Positions 31,181-42,905 of a DNA stretch of 64,000 bases are shown here, one piece after another (the stretch's first letter is position 1; every line of letters begins with the position of its first letter). A program made the position numbers and the translations under genes. The notes beneath the pieces are model-generated. The model saw only the letters and a program-made list of their open reading frames with translations, made no database searches and had not been told where the DNA came from. Origin of the DNA: Epiperipatus broadwayi (lineage: Eukaryota; Onychophora; Udeonychophora; Euonychophora; Peripatidae); the NCBI GenBank assembly GCA_028023455.1, contig JAQFVV010000021.1, positions 3,436,853-3,500,852 of the forward strand, given 5' to 3'.

Positions 31181-32741
31181 AATAAATATTTACAATTTAA
31201 AGCAATATAATTTTTTAAATAAATTCAAATTAATCAGCTCTACTTTTTAACCATCTAGTGTAAGCTCAGACTATCACAATAGATACTTGATGGTGTATTT
31301 AATAAAGCATTATCTAAAAGTAATATATAATCCAGAAGTTATATAATATTTCATTTGTTTTAGTATTTAAGAATTAATAAATGTCCTTTATTCTATAAAT
31401 ATATGGTAATTTTTAATGTGTGTGTGTATAGTCAATTCTGAAAGAAGTCATGCAGCTTTTATGCATAAAAATAAAAATGATTATCTTTTCTGTATCAGAT
31501 GTAGCTTTTATCATTATGAAAATTTCTTTTCTTATATAGATCCTGGTTATTAAAGAGGTTTTAAACTATTTATAGTCTATGCATAAGTATAACAAGTTAA
31601 TTTTAGTGATATGACCAATGTGGATCCTTCATTTCTAATTTACTAAATAAATATTAGGAAAAATATGATTAAATTTACTGGTCAACCAAACCCTAAGTAA
31701 TAGTGACATGATACAAAAGAAAACTACAGCTTGTGACAGTTTTTATTTAGTTGTTTCAGGCATCAGTGGACCACATTAGGTGAACACACGGTCTCAACAT
31801 AAATTAATAAAGATAAAATTCCCCCCACTTTTTTATAATTACATAATTTATGTTATCAAATTGATATTTATGGAGATTCAGTAAATTAATTAGGTTTATT
31901 AGCATTCATACAGGATGAAATCTAAATAATAAAGATTTCTGAATTTAAATTACAACACTGATTTATTACACAAGTACAGATGCATTATAATGTGCAAATT
32001 ATTGACTAGTACTACCTTACTAAATATTGTTAAATGTCAACATTACGTAGAATAAGTATATAACACGTTTTCAATTACAAATTTAATTCCATCTTCTGTT
32101 AACAATAACAAAGTTTATGTTTATCTGACTTCTTAGTTCTTTAAAACTTTATATTACTAGTATATATAAACATTAAAGTTAGGTATAGAGCTCTCATTAA
32201 TCTTACTTATTATCTTTTTGAGGGGATTTTAAAGATTGGACTAATAGGTGGATACTATGGCCATGTTTTTTTTTTATTTCTGTGAACTATGGGAGTCCAT
32301 TGTGTCTGGTTGAAGTGTTGTTTTTGTTAGATTGCTAATGTTCTGAAATCATGTATGCTGGTATTTTGAATCAAGGCATCCTGTTGACTTTAGGCTAGGA
32401 AAAAGGCATCGACAATCATATCTTCTTAGCAGTGCATCTGGTTTGACTTATTACTGTAGGTAAAAATAAACATGCACAAAACATTTTATACAGCTTTCTG
32501 ACTCTTTCTCTGTGATTTGCCACTTGGTGAAGAATACAGCTCTATAACTGGTAAATCATGATAATGATATAAGAAAGGAATGAATCAAAGTTCTCGGAGT
32601 CACCTTTTTGTACCACTGGTCTGATTCTATCACACAAGTACCTATTCACACATTTCCTGTCTTTATTTCCTCAGGAATTTATTTCCCCCACCAAGTTTAT
32701 TTTCATTATAATTGATTTACGATATTAATCACAACTTAAAT

Positions 32742-32824
32742 ACATAGTTTAGTATTACCTTGAATACAGCATTCACTTCTGGTTAGTTTAATATTACCTT
32801 GAATACAGCATTCACTTCTGGTTG
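32742..32824. repeat. 41 bp tandem duplication
   Basis: TAGTATTACCTTGAATACAG followed by CATTCACTTCTGGTTAGTT recurs immediately as TAATATTACCTTGAATACAG and CATTCACTTCTGGTTGG. One substitution within the unit. Confidence 0.8.
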
Positions 32825-32998
32825 GAACTAGCATAATTTCTTCAGCCAAAATGAATCAGTACTTTACAAAAATTAAACAATGTTTAATTATATAAAATCT
32901 CTAATTTTTAATATATATATATTCATTTACTAAGTTCATATGGGTGATCGACATTCCAATCAGCCATATTTAATTAAGGAAAAAAGAAGTATCAACCT

Positions 32999-33038
<40 letters not shown>

Positions 33039-33039
33039 A
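32999..33039. repeat. Poly-C plus CT microsatellite
   Basis: About nine C residues followed by about 15 CT repeats, a long polypyrimidine run. A second C-run of about 11 lies at 33176-33186. Up to 33780 the rest is AT-rich with nothing identified. Confidence 0.85.
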
Positions 33040-33794
33040 TCAATGTTAATTATACTTTTTCTTTATCTGAGAAAACTACATGTACATTTTCTTTTCTTTG
33101 ATTATCAGGTATTACAATAAAATAATAAATCTTATTTATTAATCTATAATTTTACGTTTTTATACTAGTATATTCCCCCCCCCCCTTTTTAAATATACTT
33201 TTCTCTCAGCAATCTTCTCATTATAGAATGCTAAACGTGTTATACCAAAATAATGGTATACTTCTTTCTTTTTAATATCTATTAAATAATAAGAAAAAGA
33301 AGTAAAACTAATCTGCAGTTAAAACTAAGTTGTTTTATTTATAAGGTTTTTCAAGCACTTTTTTTCTCTTAAAGCGAAAGTAGCTTTTCCATTCTGAATA
33401 TCAAGCTTTTATAATGTTTTGTATAGTTTATATTCAAAATATAAATACAATGTATTATTATTTTAATTATATATTCTATGGCATTATATCAACCTTTGAC
33501 GAAAAGTCAAATACTCTTTTATAAATCATGTGTTTCTGTCAATCAAATATGATGTCATCAGCTGTTCAGAAAAACAACTAAATTCACATGAATCATAGCA
33601 AATCAATTTCTGTAAAAATACACTCATAATTCTCAATTTGTTAATTAGCTTAAAGTTAATTGACAAAGTAGAATCTGTAATGCAATTTATTTTAAATAAA
33701 TTTGCTTTAAAAAAGTATTTAAATATACAATTATTAATTAACTAATTAAACACTGCTTAAATATGAAAAATATTAATGTTTTTATTTATACCCA

Positions 33795-34450
33795 CCAGGT
33801 GTTAGCAAAGAGTTTAAAGCATTCCCACAGGCTATGAATTAAAAGTGCTCTAAATGCTGAACAAAGAATCAAAAATAGAATAAATCCACCTATTCTTGGT
33901 AGCTCTGATGTTTATAAGTATATCTTTGTCAACATTGTTGGTAATTCAGAGTGAAATCAACCAGATGAAATATGGCTCCTAAGAGTTAGTAAACTCATAA
34001 TTAACTATACAAGGCTGGAAACAGCATCTCACTTTTAACACCGTGATTGTAATAATTAAACAAGATTTCATGTGTAAATTTTAAATTAAACATAGCTCAC
34101 TATAAACATAAAACAGGGAGAAAATCACTCTCCCCCAGGCTATGACTTAAAAGTGAGCTGCTGTCCCCAGCCTCATATAATTAATTACGAGTTTATAACT
34201 CTTTAAGTGTCATATTCCATCTGGTTGATAAATTATTTTTTCTTTAAATTACCCACAATGGTGACAAAGATATGCTTATAAGCAGCAGAGCTACCAAGAA
34301 TAGGTGAATTTATTCTATTCTTGATTCTTTCTTCAGCATTTAGAGTGTTTTTAAGTCATAGCCTAGGGGAGAGTGATTTATTCCCTTTGTTTATCTATAC
34401 ATTGAATTATGTTTAATTTAAAATTTATACTCACTATAGAAATTTACAGA
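33795..34450. repeat. Family H foldback, ~650 bp
   Basis: Left arm from about 33830 (GGCTATGAATTAAAAGTGC, CCACCTATTCTTGGTAGCTC, AGTTAGTAAACTCATAATTA) and right arm to about 34440 in reverse complement (TAATTACGAGTTTATAACTC, GAGCTACCAAGAATAGGTG, TAGCCTAGGGGAGAGTGA). The axis is near 34140-34165, where CACTCTCCCCCAGGC lies. The linear relative is at 19550. CTGAAGA plus a strong AAGAATAG hairpin can be read in the right arm, but no GAAA box follows, so I do not call a ribozyme. Confidence 0.6.
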
Positions 34451-34594
34451 AATTGACAATCTTATATATGTCCACAGACTTATTTTTTCTTGTATATATA
34501 TATATATCTTTGAATAAATTGGGTGAATTAAAAATTTAAAAAGAAAAATCTTCTAAAAATGAAAAACTGCCTTTTCATTTAAATGCTTTGATTG

Positions 34595-34710
34595 CATAGT
34601 GGTTGTTTTTTTTTTCATGTGTCAAAGCATCGGCTGGAAAGCAAACCTGGAACAACTGCTTGCAAGGCAGCTGTGCTGACCACTCAGCCACCAATGCTTG
34701 ATTAGTGGTT
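34595..34710 (-). repeat. tRNA-derived SINE (G family)
   Basis: Minus strand: AGCATTGGTGGCTGAGTGGT, CAGCACAGCTGCCTTGCAAG, CAGTTGTTCCAGGTTTGCTT, CCAGCCGATGCTTTGAC, then a poly(A) run. Same family as the well-folded copy at 48051, with the same order of A box, anticodon-like arm and B box. From 34711 to 35390 no other element is visible. Confidence 0.6.
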
Positions 34711-35394
34711 GGTTTTACAGCCTGAATATGTTCTTAATATATGCAGTATTAAACCTTTTAACATATAACATTTATTGTATTTATAATAAGACAGCATAAC
34801 AAAAAAAAAAGAAAAATATTTAAAACTCTTCTTTAAATTAAACCATAATTATAACAGTGCATCCCAACAAAACTGTTGCACCTGCAGTGCTATCCATAAA
34901 TCAATGCATGTATTATATATTGACGGTTTAGTTGTTAACCAAGGTTCTAGGCATGTATAGACCATGAATTAGAATTATAAAATATGATTGCATGTTTTAT
35001 ATCTTTATAGATCATTTCTAGTGATTTTCCTATTATAACCAAATTTTGCAAAGCACTTGAAAATCTTATTGTGGCCCATGGCTTCTATACCCTGCATATC
35101 CATCATTCCAAATAATTTAGTAGCATTTTTTTCCAATTTAAAAAAAAAAATTAATGTTAGTCCATTGTCACCATTATGAAGTGGTTAAACACACTAACAC
35201 ATAATTCAGACAAGTTAGCGTCTTAAAATTTTTGTATTAAATGACCAAACTATATCACTATGCATTGATTCAAAGATGGCATTATAGGAGCATAAAGAGA
35301 GAACCTGTCACCTTTTTACTAAGCCCACTGTATACATATATTAATTATTAATTAATACAAAATTATGTATACATATTATATAATATCATTAAAA

Positions 35395-35575
35395 ACCAGT
35401 CAACAGTTAGACAATCCCAATATCAATAACAATCAACAATCTCAAACTGTTGTCAAGACAACCTTCTTTTAATATATATATATATATCATTATAAACTAG
35501 TCAACATTTAGACAATATCAATAACAATTTCAAACTGTTGTCAAGGCAACCTCCTTCTAACAATTGTATGCATAT
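35395..35575. repeat. Two tandem copies of the GTTGTCAAGGCAACC repeat
   Basis: Units at about 35398-35468 and 35496-35566 share GTCAACAGTTAGACAAT or GTCAACATTTAGACAAT, ATCAATAACAAT, CTCAAACTGTTGTCAAG and GCAACCTCCTTCTAAC, separated by a TA run. Inverted copy at 26050. Sequence from 35576 to 36890 contains no feature I recognise, and the 62- and 70-codon frames near 36114-36408 show no domain. Confidence 0.6.
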
Positions 35576-36892
35576 TATATAGTTTGGAAAATCATCAAAT
35601 TTGTGTGAATGCTGAAAATAGAGATATGTTCTGAAAAGAACATGAGTTCAGAATAATTTTATGATTCAGACATGAAATGCAGATAGTCAAAAAATATAAC
35701 TTTTAAACAGTGTGTGTCTATAACAAAAATTCATTAAGCAGAAGTGATTATTGTGAGTGGCTATTGTAATACTATTTCCAATAACAAATACTACTTAAAT
35801 GTTTAATCTGTTTACACATTATGTTATTTCAAATAGCAACAAAATGTTTGGTTATTGATAATATTATTTGCAGCAGTATTAAGTTGCAATGAAAATATCA
35901 CCTCTGAATCTTAAGATTTTTTTTACTTCTTTGTTTCTTTGAAAAATCATAAATTTTAAAAGTATTTTAAGACAAGATTCAAATAAGATAAAAAATAATC
36001 CAATAAATAATTCTTTTGTTTGAATAAATAGGATCACTTCATAGTAATTTATACTGACATTCTTTTTTAAAAAAAAAAAAAATGTTTGTTATAATCATAG
36101 TTGCCTTTATTTATTGATGTGGGATGGTAACTTAATTCTTTTAGCGGATTATGCAAGATACATCACTAACTTTATTTATATTAAAACTTCATTAATTCAA
36201 TTTAAAAAAATTAAGCCACATGTTTATGTGTATATACAGCAATATATATTTCCTAGTTATAGCAATCTTTTATTGCTATGCAATACTTCTTACAGTGGTG
36301 AAGATAGAATTTTTGATACCCTATAAAAAATTTCAATCTAAGCTCCTTTTAAATAAGCACATAGCAAAAAAGCTTCTAGGACCTGAAAGCCCATATGCTT
36401 TACCTTGATTTGCTTTATAAAAGATTATTTTTTTCGATTTACCTGCTTACTTCTTTGTGGTTTGATTTCCCATAATTTGTTACAGCAAAATTAATTATAT
36501 AAATAAATAATATCCTAAATAGTCTATTCCACATCTTTAATCTTCATATAGCACATATATTAAAACTTTACAAAGTTACACAGTAATGTAAATTACAGAC
36601 AATCTGGTTACAAGTTAATAATTAATATAATTAATTTCGTAAGAGTAATTAACTCCGGTTTGTTTCATTGCATATCAAAATCTAAAATAAAAAAAAATAT
36701 GCTAAGATTTATGCTATTGTTGATTCTTTATTCTCTACAAGAAACTGCATATTCCTATTCAGTGATTGCCGTAAGCAGTTAACTCAATACCGAGAGAAGA
36801 TGGTTTAACGAGTTAAAACGTTTATACCTGATTTTCTACTCAAGTAAGGGAATATATACGAAATTTACAATCATTCGCACAACTGTTAAATT

Positions 36893-37245
36893 TTTACACC
36901 TCCTGTAAATAAATCTAAGGTCTGAATTTCAAATAGCATAATTTAAAAGATAACTCTTAGACTGTGTGCTTCAATTATGTTATATATTGAAATACAAACT
37001 TATTCAAACAAAGAGCATGCAATTTTAAATTAGCAATAAATCTTAAATTCCGCGCCCTCTGTTTGAATATGTTTGTATTTCAAAGCAATTTAAGATCATT
37101 GCTAATTTCAAATTTCATGCTCTTTGTCTGAATAAGTTTGTATTTCAATATTTAATGTCACTGCAGCATATAGTCTAACAAGAGATTATTTTTTAAGTTA
37201 TGCTATTTGAAATTTAAAGTTTAGATTTATTCACAGGGGGGCATA
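36893..37245. mobile_element. Foldback element of ~350 bp with CCCCTGT-type ends
   Basis: Left arm from CTCCTGTAAATAAATCTAAG (36901) through GAATTTCAAATAGCATAA, GAAATACAAACTTATTCAAA and CAAAGAGCATGC. Right arm in reverse complement from GCTCTTTGTCTGAATAAG to TTATGCTATTTGAAATTTAA and AGATTTATTCACAGGGGGG. About 110 bp per arm around a centre containing CCGCGCCCTCTG. The inverted ends could be those of a DNA transposon, but no duplication is clear. Confidence 0.5.
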
Positions 37246-37924
37246 GCTGGAAAAACACAACATTTTGGAGGATCATTATATATTTGAATTTTCAGATAGT
37301 TGTATTCACTGGATTTATATAGATATATAAACATAACCACTGCATAGAATTGTTGTGAGCCTAGCTGTCTCACAACTTTATAGTTAAAAAATAATCATAA
37401 TCAACTTAACATTCTATAGCATATTTAAAAATCAAAGTAAATAATAAACTTTAACTTTTAATTGAGATTGAAGAAAATATTTTTTATTTAGCATGGGAAA
37501 AGTAATCTGAACGATTTTTTACTTAGGAGATCATGCGATATTTTGAGAAAGAATGGTTAGCTGATGAGTCTGGTAATGTCTGAATGTAAGATTATTTCTT
37601 ATATTTTCCATGATTGGACATCAGATGATCTCCTTAGTGACAAACTTTTTTATTTTTTAATTTGCTTTTACCCAGTCTACATTTTTAATTCTTTTCATGT
37701 CACTGAATAAAACAAATTATTTTTTACCTGTGTCAAATATAATCATTCCTAAAAGCCATTATGATTTTATATTCTGATGACATTAGCAATAAGTATATAC
37801 TGTAAGTGTTGCCCTAGTGTTGCCCTGGGAAGTTTGGAAGGTCTGAAGATCGAGATCCAAGGATTGCAGCCTAACTCCATAACATCTGCTGCTTGAAGTT
37901 TTATGAACTCTCAAACAATAAACA

Positions 37925-38035
37925 ATTTGATTATTAAGCCAATAAACATCACATGACTACCACCTCTTATGCTTGTGTATAACTGTTGTAAAAACAGGCA
38001 AAATGCACTATATATATATATATATTTGATTATTA
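37925..38035. mobile_element. Short family A copy with 12 bp TSD
   Basis: ATTTGATTATTA at 37925-37936 and 38024-38035 brackets 87 bp that start CCAATAAACATCACATGAC and end CAGGCAAAATGCAC plus a TA run. It contains both family termini and nothing between them. The adjacent family A copy shares part of this right target sequence. The 63-codon minus frame here is a shadow. Confidence 0.65.
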
Positions 38036-38520
38036 TTATGTTGCTCACAGAGACAAAACTCTCCATACAATAGCACCATTTAGTGCAAGCCAGAGTAATC
38101 AATGGATGCAGGAAGATTTATGCATAAAATCCCTATCTAGTACCTGCTCATCCAATATTCCCAGACTAGTTTTTATCTTGTGGCTTTCATCAGTGAGTAG
38201 CCTTGTATCTGAAATTATAGCATCTAGATCTTAGGGGCTAATACAACCATCCACAAGCCACCTTTTACCTTATTTGCTAACTACAAAGCATTGAGCCCAA
38301 AATGAACACACAATAATGTTTTCAAGCTGTTTATTATCTTGTATAGATCTGAACTCAGGTCAGCATCCATACTTTTTGGTGTCTTTTGTATTTTAATAAC
38401 CACAGTCACCATAATTTTATCGGCAGGAATGGTATTAAACTGTAAACATCACATGATCATCATTCTTTATGCTTACACAAGCTGGTCATGTGATATTTGA
38501 TCGTTTATTATCATGTTGCT
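38030..38520 (-). mobile_element. Family A monomer, 459 bp, with 16 bp TSD
   Basis: TTATTATTATGTTGCT (38030-38045) and TTATTATCATGTTGCT (38505-38520) differ at one position. The element begins CACAGAGACAAAACTCTCC and includes the full middle (CTGAACTCAGGTCAGC, ATACTTTTTGGTGTC, CACAGTCACCATAATTTTA) and the terminus AAACATCACATGATCATC. It is linear rather than palindromic. Its minus-strand hammerhead at about 38150-38216 keeps CTGATGA and ACTAGTC, but GAAA has become AAAA and stem II is damaged. Confidence 0.8.
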
Positions 38521-38791
38521 AATTTATTGTCATTTTTCTAAATAAAGTATCAGAATGAACCATTTGTAGCAATTTATATAATATAATGTAGACATTTTTA
38601 GAATTTAACTAAAACCCCAACAAATATTTTTTGTTGCCTTCTCCCCTAATGTGTTCCTTTCAATAAAAGTATATTTCAATCTTACTTTGTTGATTTTCTA
38701 GAGAAAACATTGCAAGTATCACTACATCAAATAATATTAGTTTTTGCAATTTATCCCTCTAATATATTATTGTGTTATCATATGGTTTTCT

Positions 38792-39232
38792 CTAATGGAC
38801 TCTGAGGCAAAATTCTCCATATAGTAGCGCCACTCAGTGCAATCCAGGCTAATCAATGGATGCAGGAAGGTTTGTGCATAAAATCCCTATCTAATACCTA
38901 CTCATCCAATATCCCCAGACTAGTTTCTAGCTTGTGGTTTTCATCAGCGAGGAGTCTTGGATCTGATAGCACTGCTCCTAGATCTTAGGATCTAATGCAA
39001 CCCTCCAGAAGTCACCTTTTATTTTTTAGCTAACTACAAAGCTTTGAATCCAAAATAAAAACACAATAATGTTTTCAATTCAAGCTCATTTGCTCGTAAG
39101 TTATATAGATTTGAACTCAGTTCAATGTCCATACATTTTGGTATCTCTGGTTCTTTAATAACCCCAGTTACCATAATCCTATTAGGCAGGATTGGTATTA
39201 AACCACTCACATGTTATGGCTAATGGACTCTG
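38792..39232 (-). mobile_element. Family A monomer, 415 bp, perfect 13 bp TSD
   Basis: CTAATGGACTCTG is repeated exactly at 38792-38804 and 39220-39232. The element starts AGGCAAAATTCTCC and runs through one complete unit to TATTAAACCACTCACATG. Linear, with one hammerhead at 38904-38962. With the copy at 38046 it shows what a single unit looks like, including the part absent from most foldbacks. Confidence 0.9.
38904..38962 (-). ncRNA. Type I hammerhead ribozyme motif, family A
   Basis: Minus strand: ATCCAAGACTCCTCG, CTGATGA, stem II AAC-CACAA-GCT (two pairs and a mismatch), GAAAC, TAGTC, TGGGGATATTGGAT. The core is complete. The base before CTGATGA is G instead of A, which turns the innermost stem I pair into G-U. 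The weakened stem II suggests low activity. Confidence 0.65.
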
Positions 39233-40149
39233 CTAAATAATATCAAAATTGAATTCTCTTCATAGCTTTCTCACAATACTAAACACTTATTTCACCCAAG
39301 GCATCTATGGTGCAAACATATTTTTGAAATATAAAAGTGTGTGTAACTTGTAGTTTCTAAAAATTCCTATATGTATATGCGCACACCACATTTAGATATT
39401 ATAGCCTGATAATAATGCTAAAATTAGTTTGGTAATCTATTAACTTAAGGTAAAATATTTAACAGATACAAGCGTAGACATTATATAAGTGTAAAGTGTT
39501 CACTGCAGATTATAATGTTCTAGTAAATATTGAAATGCTAGAATACATTGTGTTAATAGAGTACTAAATTGTGGGGGGGGGGATATTGTTAAAATGATAT
39601 TAAGCAATGTCAAAATAATACTGACATATAGACTTATTACAATATTCTAGTGACATGTTACCCCCTCGATCTTCAAATTTAGAACTTCTTAAAAATTATC
39701 AAACAATGTTACAATAATGCTGACGCTATTCCTCTTCGGGATAGAATATAATGGGCAAAAACATATCGATGTTTTAAAAAGGGATGTCAAATCTGTACCC
39801 AGGGTGACCATGAATGCAGCGCAATGCCAAATCATAAACTTATTTAAAGCAGATATGAGATTTGTTTATAATTACGTGCCCAATGTGATGAAAATAAATG
39901 TAATACTACTCAAATGCAATGTCAAATATCCAAATAGTTTTAATTTTTCTCTTTTACTTAGATATGTACATTGTCTATATTTGCTCGACAATTTTAACAG
40001 ACACTCTGAATGCATTCCTGCATAATTTGGAGTATTTTATGGGCTGATGTGGTGATGGATATCATAAAATTTATGCACGATTTTTTTTTTTTTGCTTATC
40101 AGCTTTCGGTAATGTTAGTACATTTGATGTGTAACCGAAGACTATTTTT

Positions 40150-40193
40150 CTTTCCCAATGTGGCCCAGAGGTGCCAAAAGGTTGAATACCCCT
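40150..40193 (-). mobile_element. Lone hAT-like terminal end
   Basis: AATGTGGCCCAGAGGTGCC, then AAAAGGTTGAATACCCCTG. Read in reverse this gives CAGGGGTATTCAACCTTTTG followed by GGGCCACATT, the usual form of hAT transposon ends. I could not find the opposite CAGGGGT end upstream, so either the element is truncated or its left end has diverged. The 102- and 84-codon frames at 39717-40264 lie in the expected interior but encode nothing I recognise. A run of nine or ten G lies at about 39571. Confidence 0.45.
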
Positions 40194-41064
40194 GCTTTAA
40201 ACATTTAAGCAAAATTTTTGTGTGGCGTATAAATTTACTTCTTTTTCCCCTCTCCTTAATCTAATAATGTAAATAAAATTTATCTAAAAATATAAGAACT
40301 GATTTTATTAAAATGAGTTATAAAGAAATTAGATTTTTTTTAAAAAAAAATTTCTATTATCTGGTTCATGTTTTTTTTTCTTTTTTAAAAACAAATGTAG
40401 CAAATTAAATTTTTAATCTATCTAATTTTGAATAAAAAGTAAACAAGCTACAATTTAGTGCTTAAAAATTCATTCTTGGCATGCAGACAAATATAGTCGA
40501 TGTACCCGTATGGGTGCAGATATAAATGTTGTAAGAATCAAAATAATGCTACCAGTCGCCTCAAAGTCTGAAACACATTATTACGAAGGCTATTAATGTA
40601 TTGTTTTGAGTTCATTCTTCAGAAACTAATTTAATTATTTTACTGAGAAGATTATCACAATATTTAAAATCATTTTAAGAACATTTTACTGCGATTTCAA
40701 GCAATGCATCGTGACCAAAATAGAAACATTAACCCTTGCTGTCTGTAATATTTTTTTCTAAGAAACCATCATTTGTATAAAAATAATAATAATAATATAA
40801 AATTGAAAGATTTTTCGAATGTATGAGTGAGTGTTTTCTAACTAATAAATAGCGTATAATAATCAGTAATAGTATTTTTATTGTTTTGTTTTTTTTTCTC
40901 AGTGATGAAAGTTTAATCATCAAAAAATGTACAAATATAGTTAAATAAGGTTTACAAAGAATGGTAAAAATGAAATTCAGGAGCAACATGGTGAAAGGGA
41001 AAGGATACATATGAAAAGGGAAAGGGATGTGGAAAAGGTGTGTATTAACCATTGAAGACAAATA

Positions 41065-42255
41065 AATGTTACAATTACGAATTATTTTAAAGTCTAAAGT
41101 TTAAATATGAGTAGCATTTTATGAGCACAATATTGAGAAGTCCAATTCGCGATGGATAAGTTGATAATAGGAAAAGACTTGGAGATAACAACATTGGAAA
41201 TAATAAATTTAAATAGGGTGAATCACTTGCAATTAGAATCATTAGGCCAAACTGCGGTTTACTTTGCAATAATATTTGGATAGAATCGTTTATAATAAGA
41301 ACGCTAAAACCGCTGTGAGTAGCGTTTTTTTTTGTGTGTGTGTGTGAACGAGAAAATCAACGTTGGCAACAGTTCCCACAACACCCTCATCCCAGTCCTC
41401 CCCCTCAAAAAAACTAGGATTTAGGCCTCTGGGGCCACTCCCAACAACCAGACTCTCTCATTCAATCAGCAAAGTTGATTGTAATGAAAATTTTAATTAA
41501 AAGGTACAATTAGGAATTATTTGTAAAGTCTAGGATTAAATGTGAATGTGTTTTAGGAGTGCAATATTGGGAAATCCAATTTGAGGTAGATAAGTTGAGA
41601 AATAGGAAAACACTTGGAGATAATGTAAAATACAGACTAAATCAATCTAACTGTTCAGTTCTTCCAAATGGCCTTGGATATCTTCATAAGAGAACAATCC
41701 TGAATACTTTGGAAAGCCAAGGACTCCAGTTAACACTGTTTCTGACTCCCTGTTTCATTTCCTTTTTCCTAGTTTATGGAAGTAAACTACGCTAAAACTA
41801 ACACTATTAAAAAGGGGAGTTTTTTAGCTCTCTTTCCATATGCAACCTTTATCAACAATGTAATCACAAGTAAGAATAATTTCAACTTTTATAAAAACGC
41901 TATATAAATATATGGCAACCACTGAAATTACAAAAGATTTCTACAGAGATTTTACCTTTTAATGAAAATTTTCATTTAATTCAATTTTGTTGAATGAATG
42001 AGAGAGTCCGGTTATTGGAGGGACTCCCAGGGGCCTAAATCCTAGTTCTTTTGAGGGAAGGGTCTGGGGTGAGAGTGCTGTGGTGATCGTTAGCAACTTT
42101 GGTTTTTTCTCATTCACAAGATAGAAAAAATAACGTTATTTATTATAATTCTTTAACATTATCATAATGAATGCTTTCATCCATGTATTATTGCAAAATA
42201 AGTTTCAGTTTGGTCTCATAATTTTAATTGCAAGTGATTTACCTTAATTAATTTT
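41065..42255. repeat. Complex foldback of ~1.2 kb
   Basis: 41345-41470 (GAACGAGAAAATCAACGTTG, CTAGGATTTAGGCCTCTGG, CAGACTCTCTCATTCAAT) is answered by 41990-42120 in reverse complement (AATGAATGAGAGAGTCCGG, CAGGGGCCTAAATCCTAG, AGCAACTTTGGTTTTTTC). Outside, 41210-41280 (GTGAATCACTTGCAATTAG) matches 42165-42240 inverted. The unit 41075-41180 (TTACAATTACGAATTATT, GAGAAGTCCAATTCG, AAAGACTTGGAGATAA) recurs in direct orientation at 41500-41625. The 78-codon frame at 41559 lies inside that second copy. The GC content of the arms is higher than the background. Confidence 0.55.
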
Positions 42256-42374
42256 ATTACCTCCAGTGTGGTTATTGACAAGGCTGGTCTTCTACTGTTC
42301 ATGTGATTTTCATGATGGATTGAAATGGTTTTCAGCAGAGACATTTTGAAGCTTGGATTTTTTTTCCCCTTGTT

Positions 42375-42645
42375 CTCCACAGTTTTTCCATAATTCTTCC
42401 ATATTATTTTTATTGTTTGTCTGAAAGTTTGTGATAATGGTATTTTAGTAGTAATTATATATTGGGCTATGTCAATCATCTGATATCAATTGTTAAATGT
42501 CTTTAAAAAAAATTCTAAACTTTACTCAAACTTTTCAAATATATTCAGATGTTAGTAATAGCACATAGGTCAGAATGTCATACTATGTTTTGAATGGCAT
42601 TATTCTCTTCTTTCTAATATGAGTTTTTTAGAATGTATATTAACA
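42375..42645 (-). mobile_element. Family C half-element
   Basis: CTGAAAGTTTGTGATAATGG, ATATTGGGCTATGTCAATC, TCAGATGTTAGTAATAGC, CATACTATGTTTTGAATG and ATTCTCTTCTTTCTAATATG follow the block order of one arm of the foldbacks at 7960 and 12180. No tRNA-like head was found here. The 87-codon minus frame across it is a shadow. Confidence 0.45.
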
Positions 42646-42724
42646 TTGTAAAAAAAAAAAGTTATGCTATTATGAAATAATAGCCTGGTAAAGTAACTGA
42701 AATATATATAAAAACATTTTGAAA

Positions 42725-42905
42725 GATCTCATGGCATTTTGCTTGTTCTAACGCGGGATTCAAATCTAAGTGTAATCTAAAATATTTTTTTAGATAGATT
42801 TCTCGAAGCTTAGTTGTTGTTTTTTTATAGATAATTTGCCCTTAGTCAAACTAGTTAGGCATCCAATTATTAGTTAGTAAATAGATTTCTATCTATTATC
42901 TTTGT
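42725..42905 (+). repeat. tRNA-derived SINE (S family)
   Basis: Head with CGGGATTCAAATCTAAGTG as B box at about 42755-42775. Body AGATAATTTGCCCTTAGTC. Tail AACTAGTTAGGCATCCAATT, TTAGTTAGTAAATAG. It ends directly at the long CTAT tract. The A box is poor. Confidence 0.45.

Noticed and set aside
33830-34440. Hammerhead in family H (CTGAAGA followed by a strong hairpin)
   Set aside because: No GAAA box or cleavage triplet follows the hairpin, so essential core elements are missing.
39717-40264. 102- and 84-codon frames as a hAT transposase remnant next to the hAT-like end
   Set aside because: No transposase motif (DDE region, hAT C-terminal dimerisation block) can be read in any frame.
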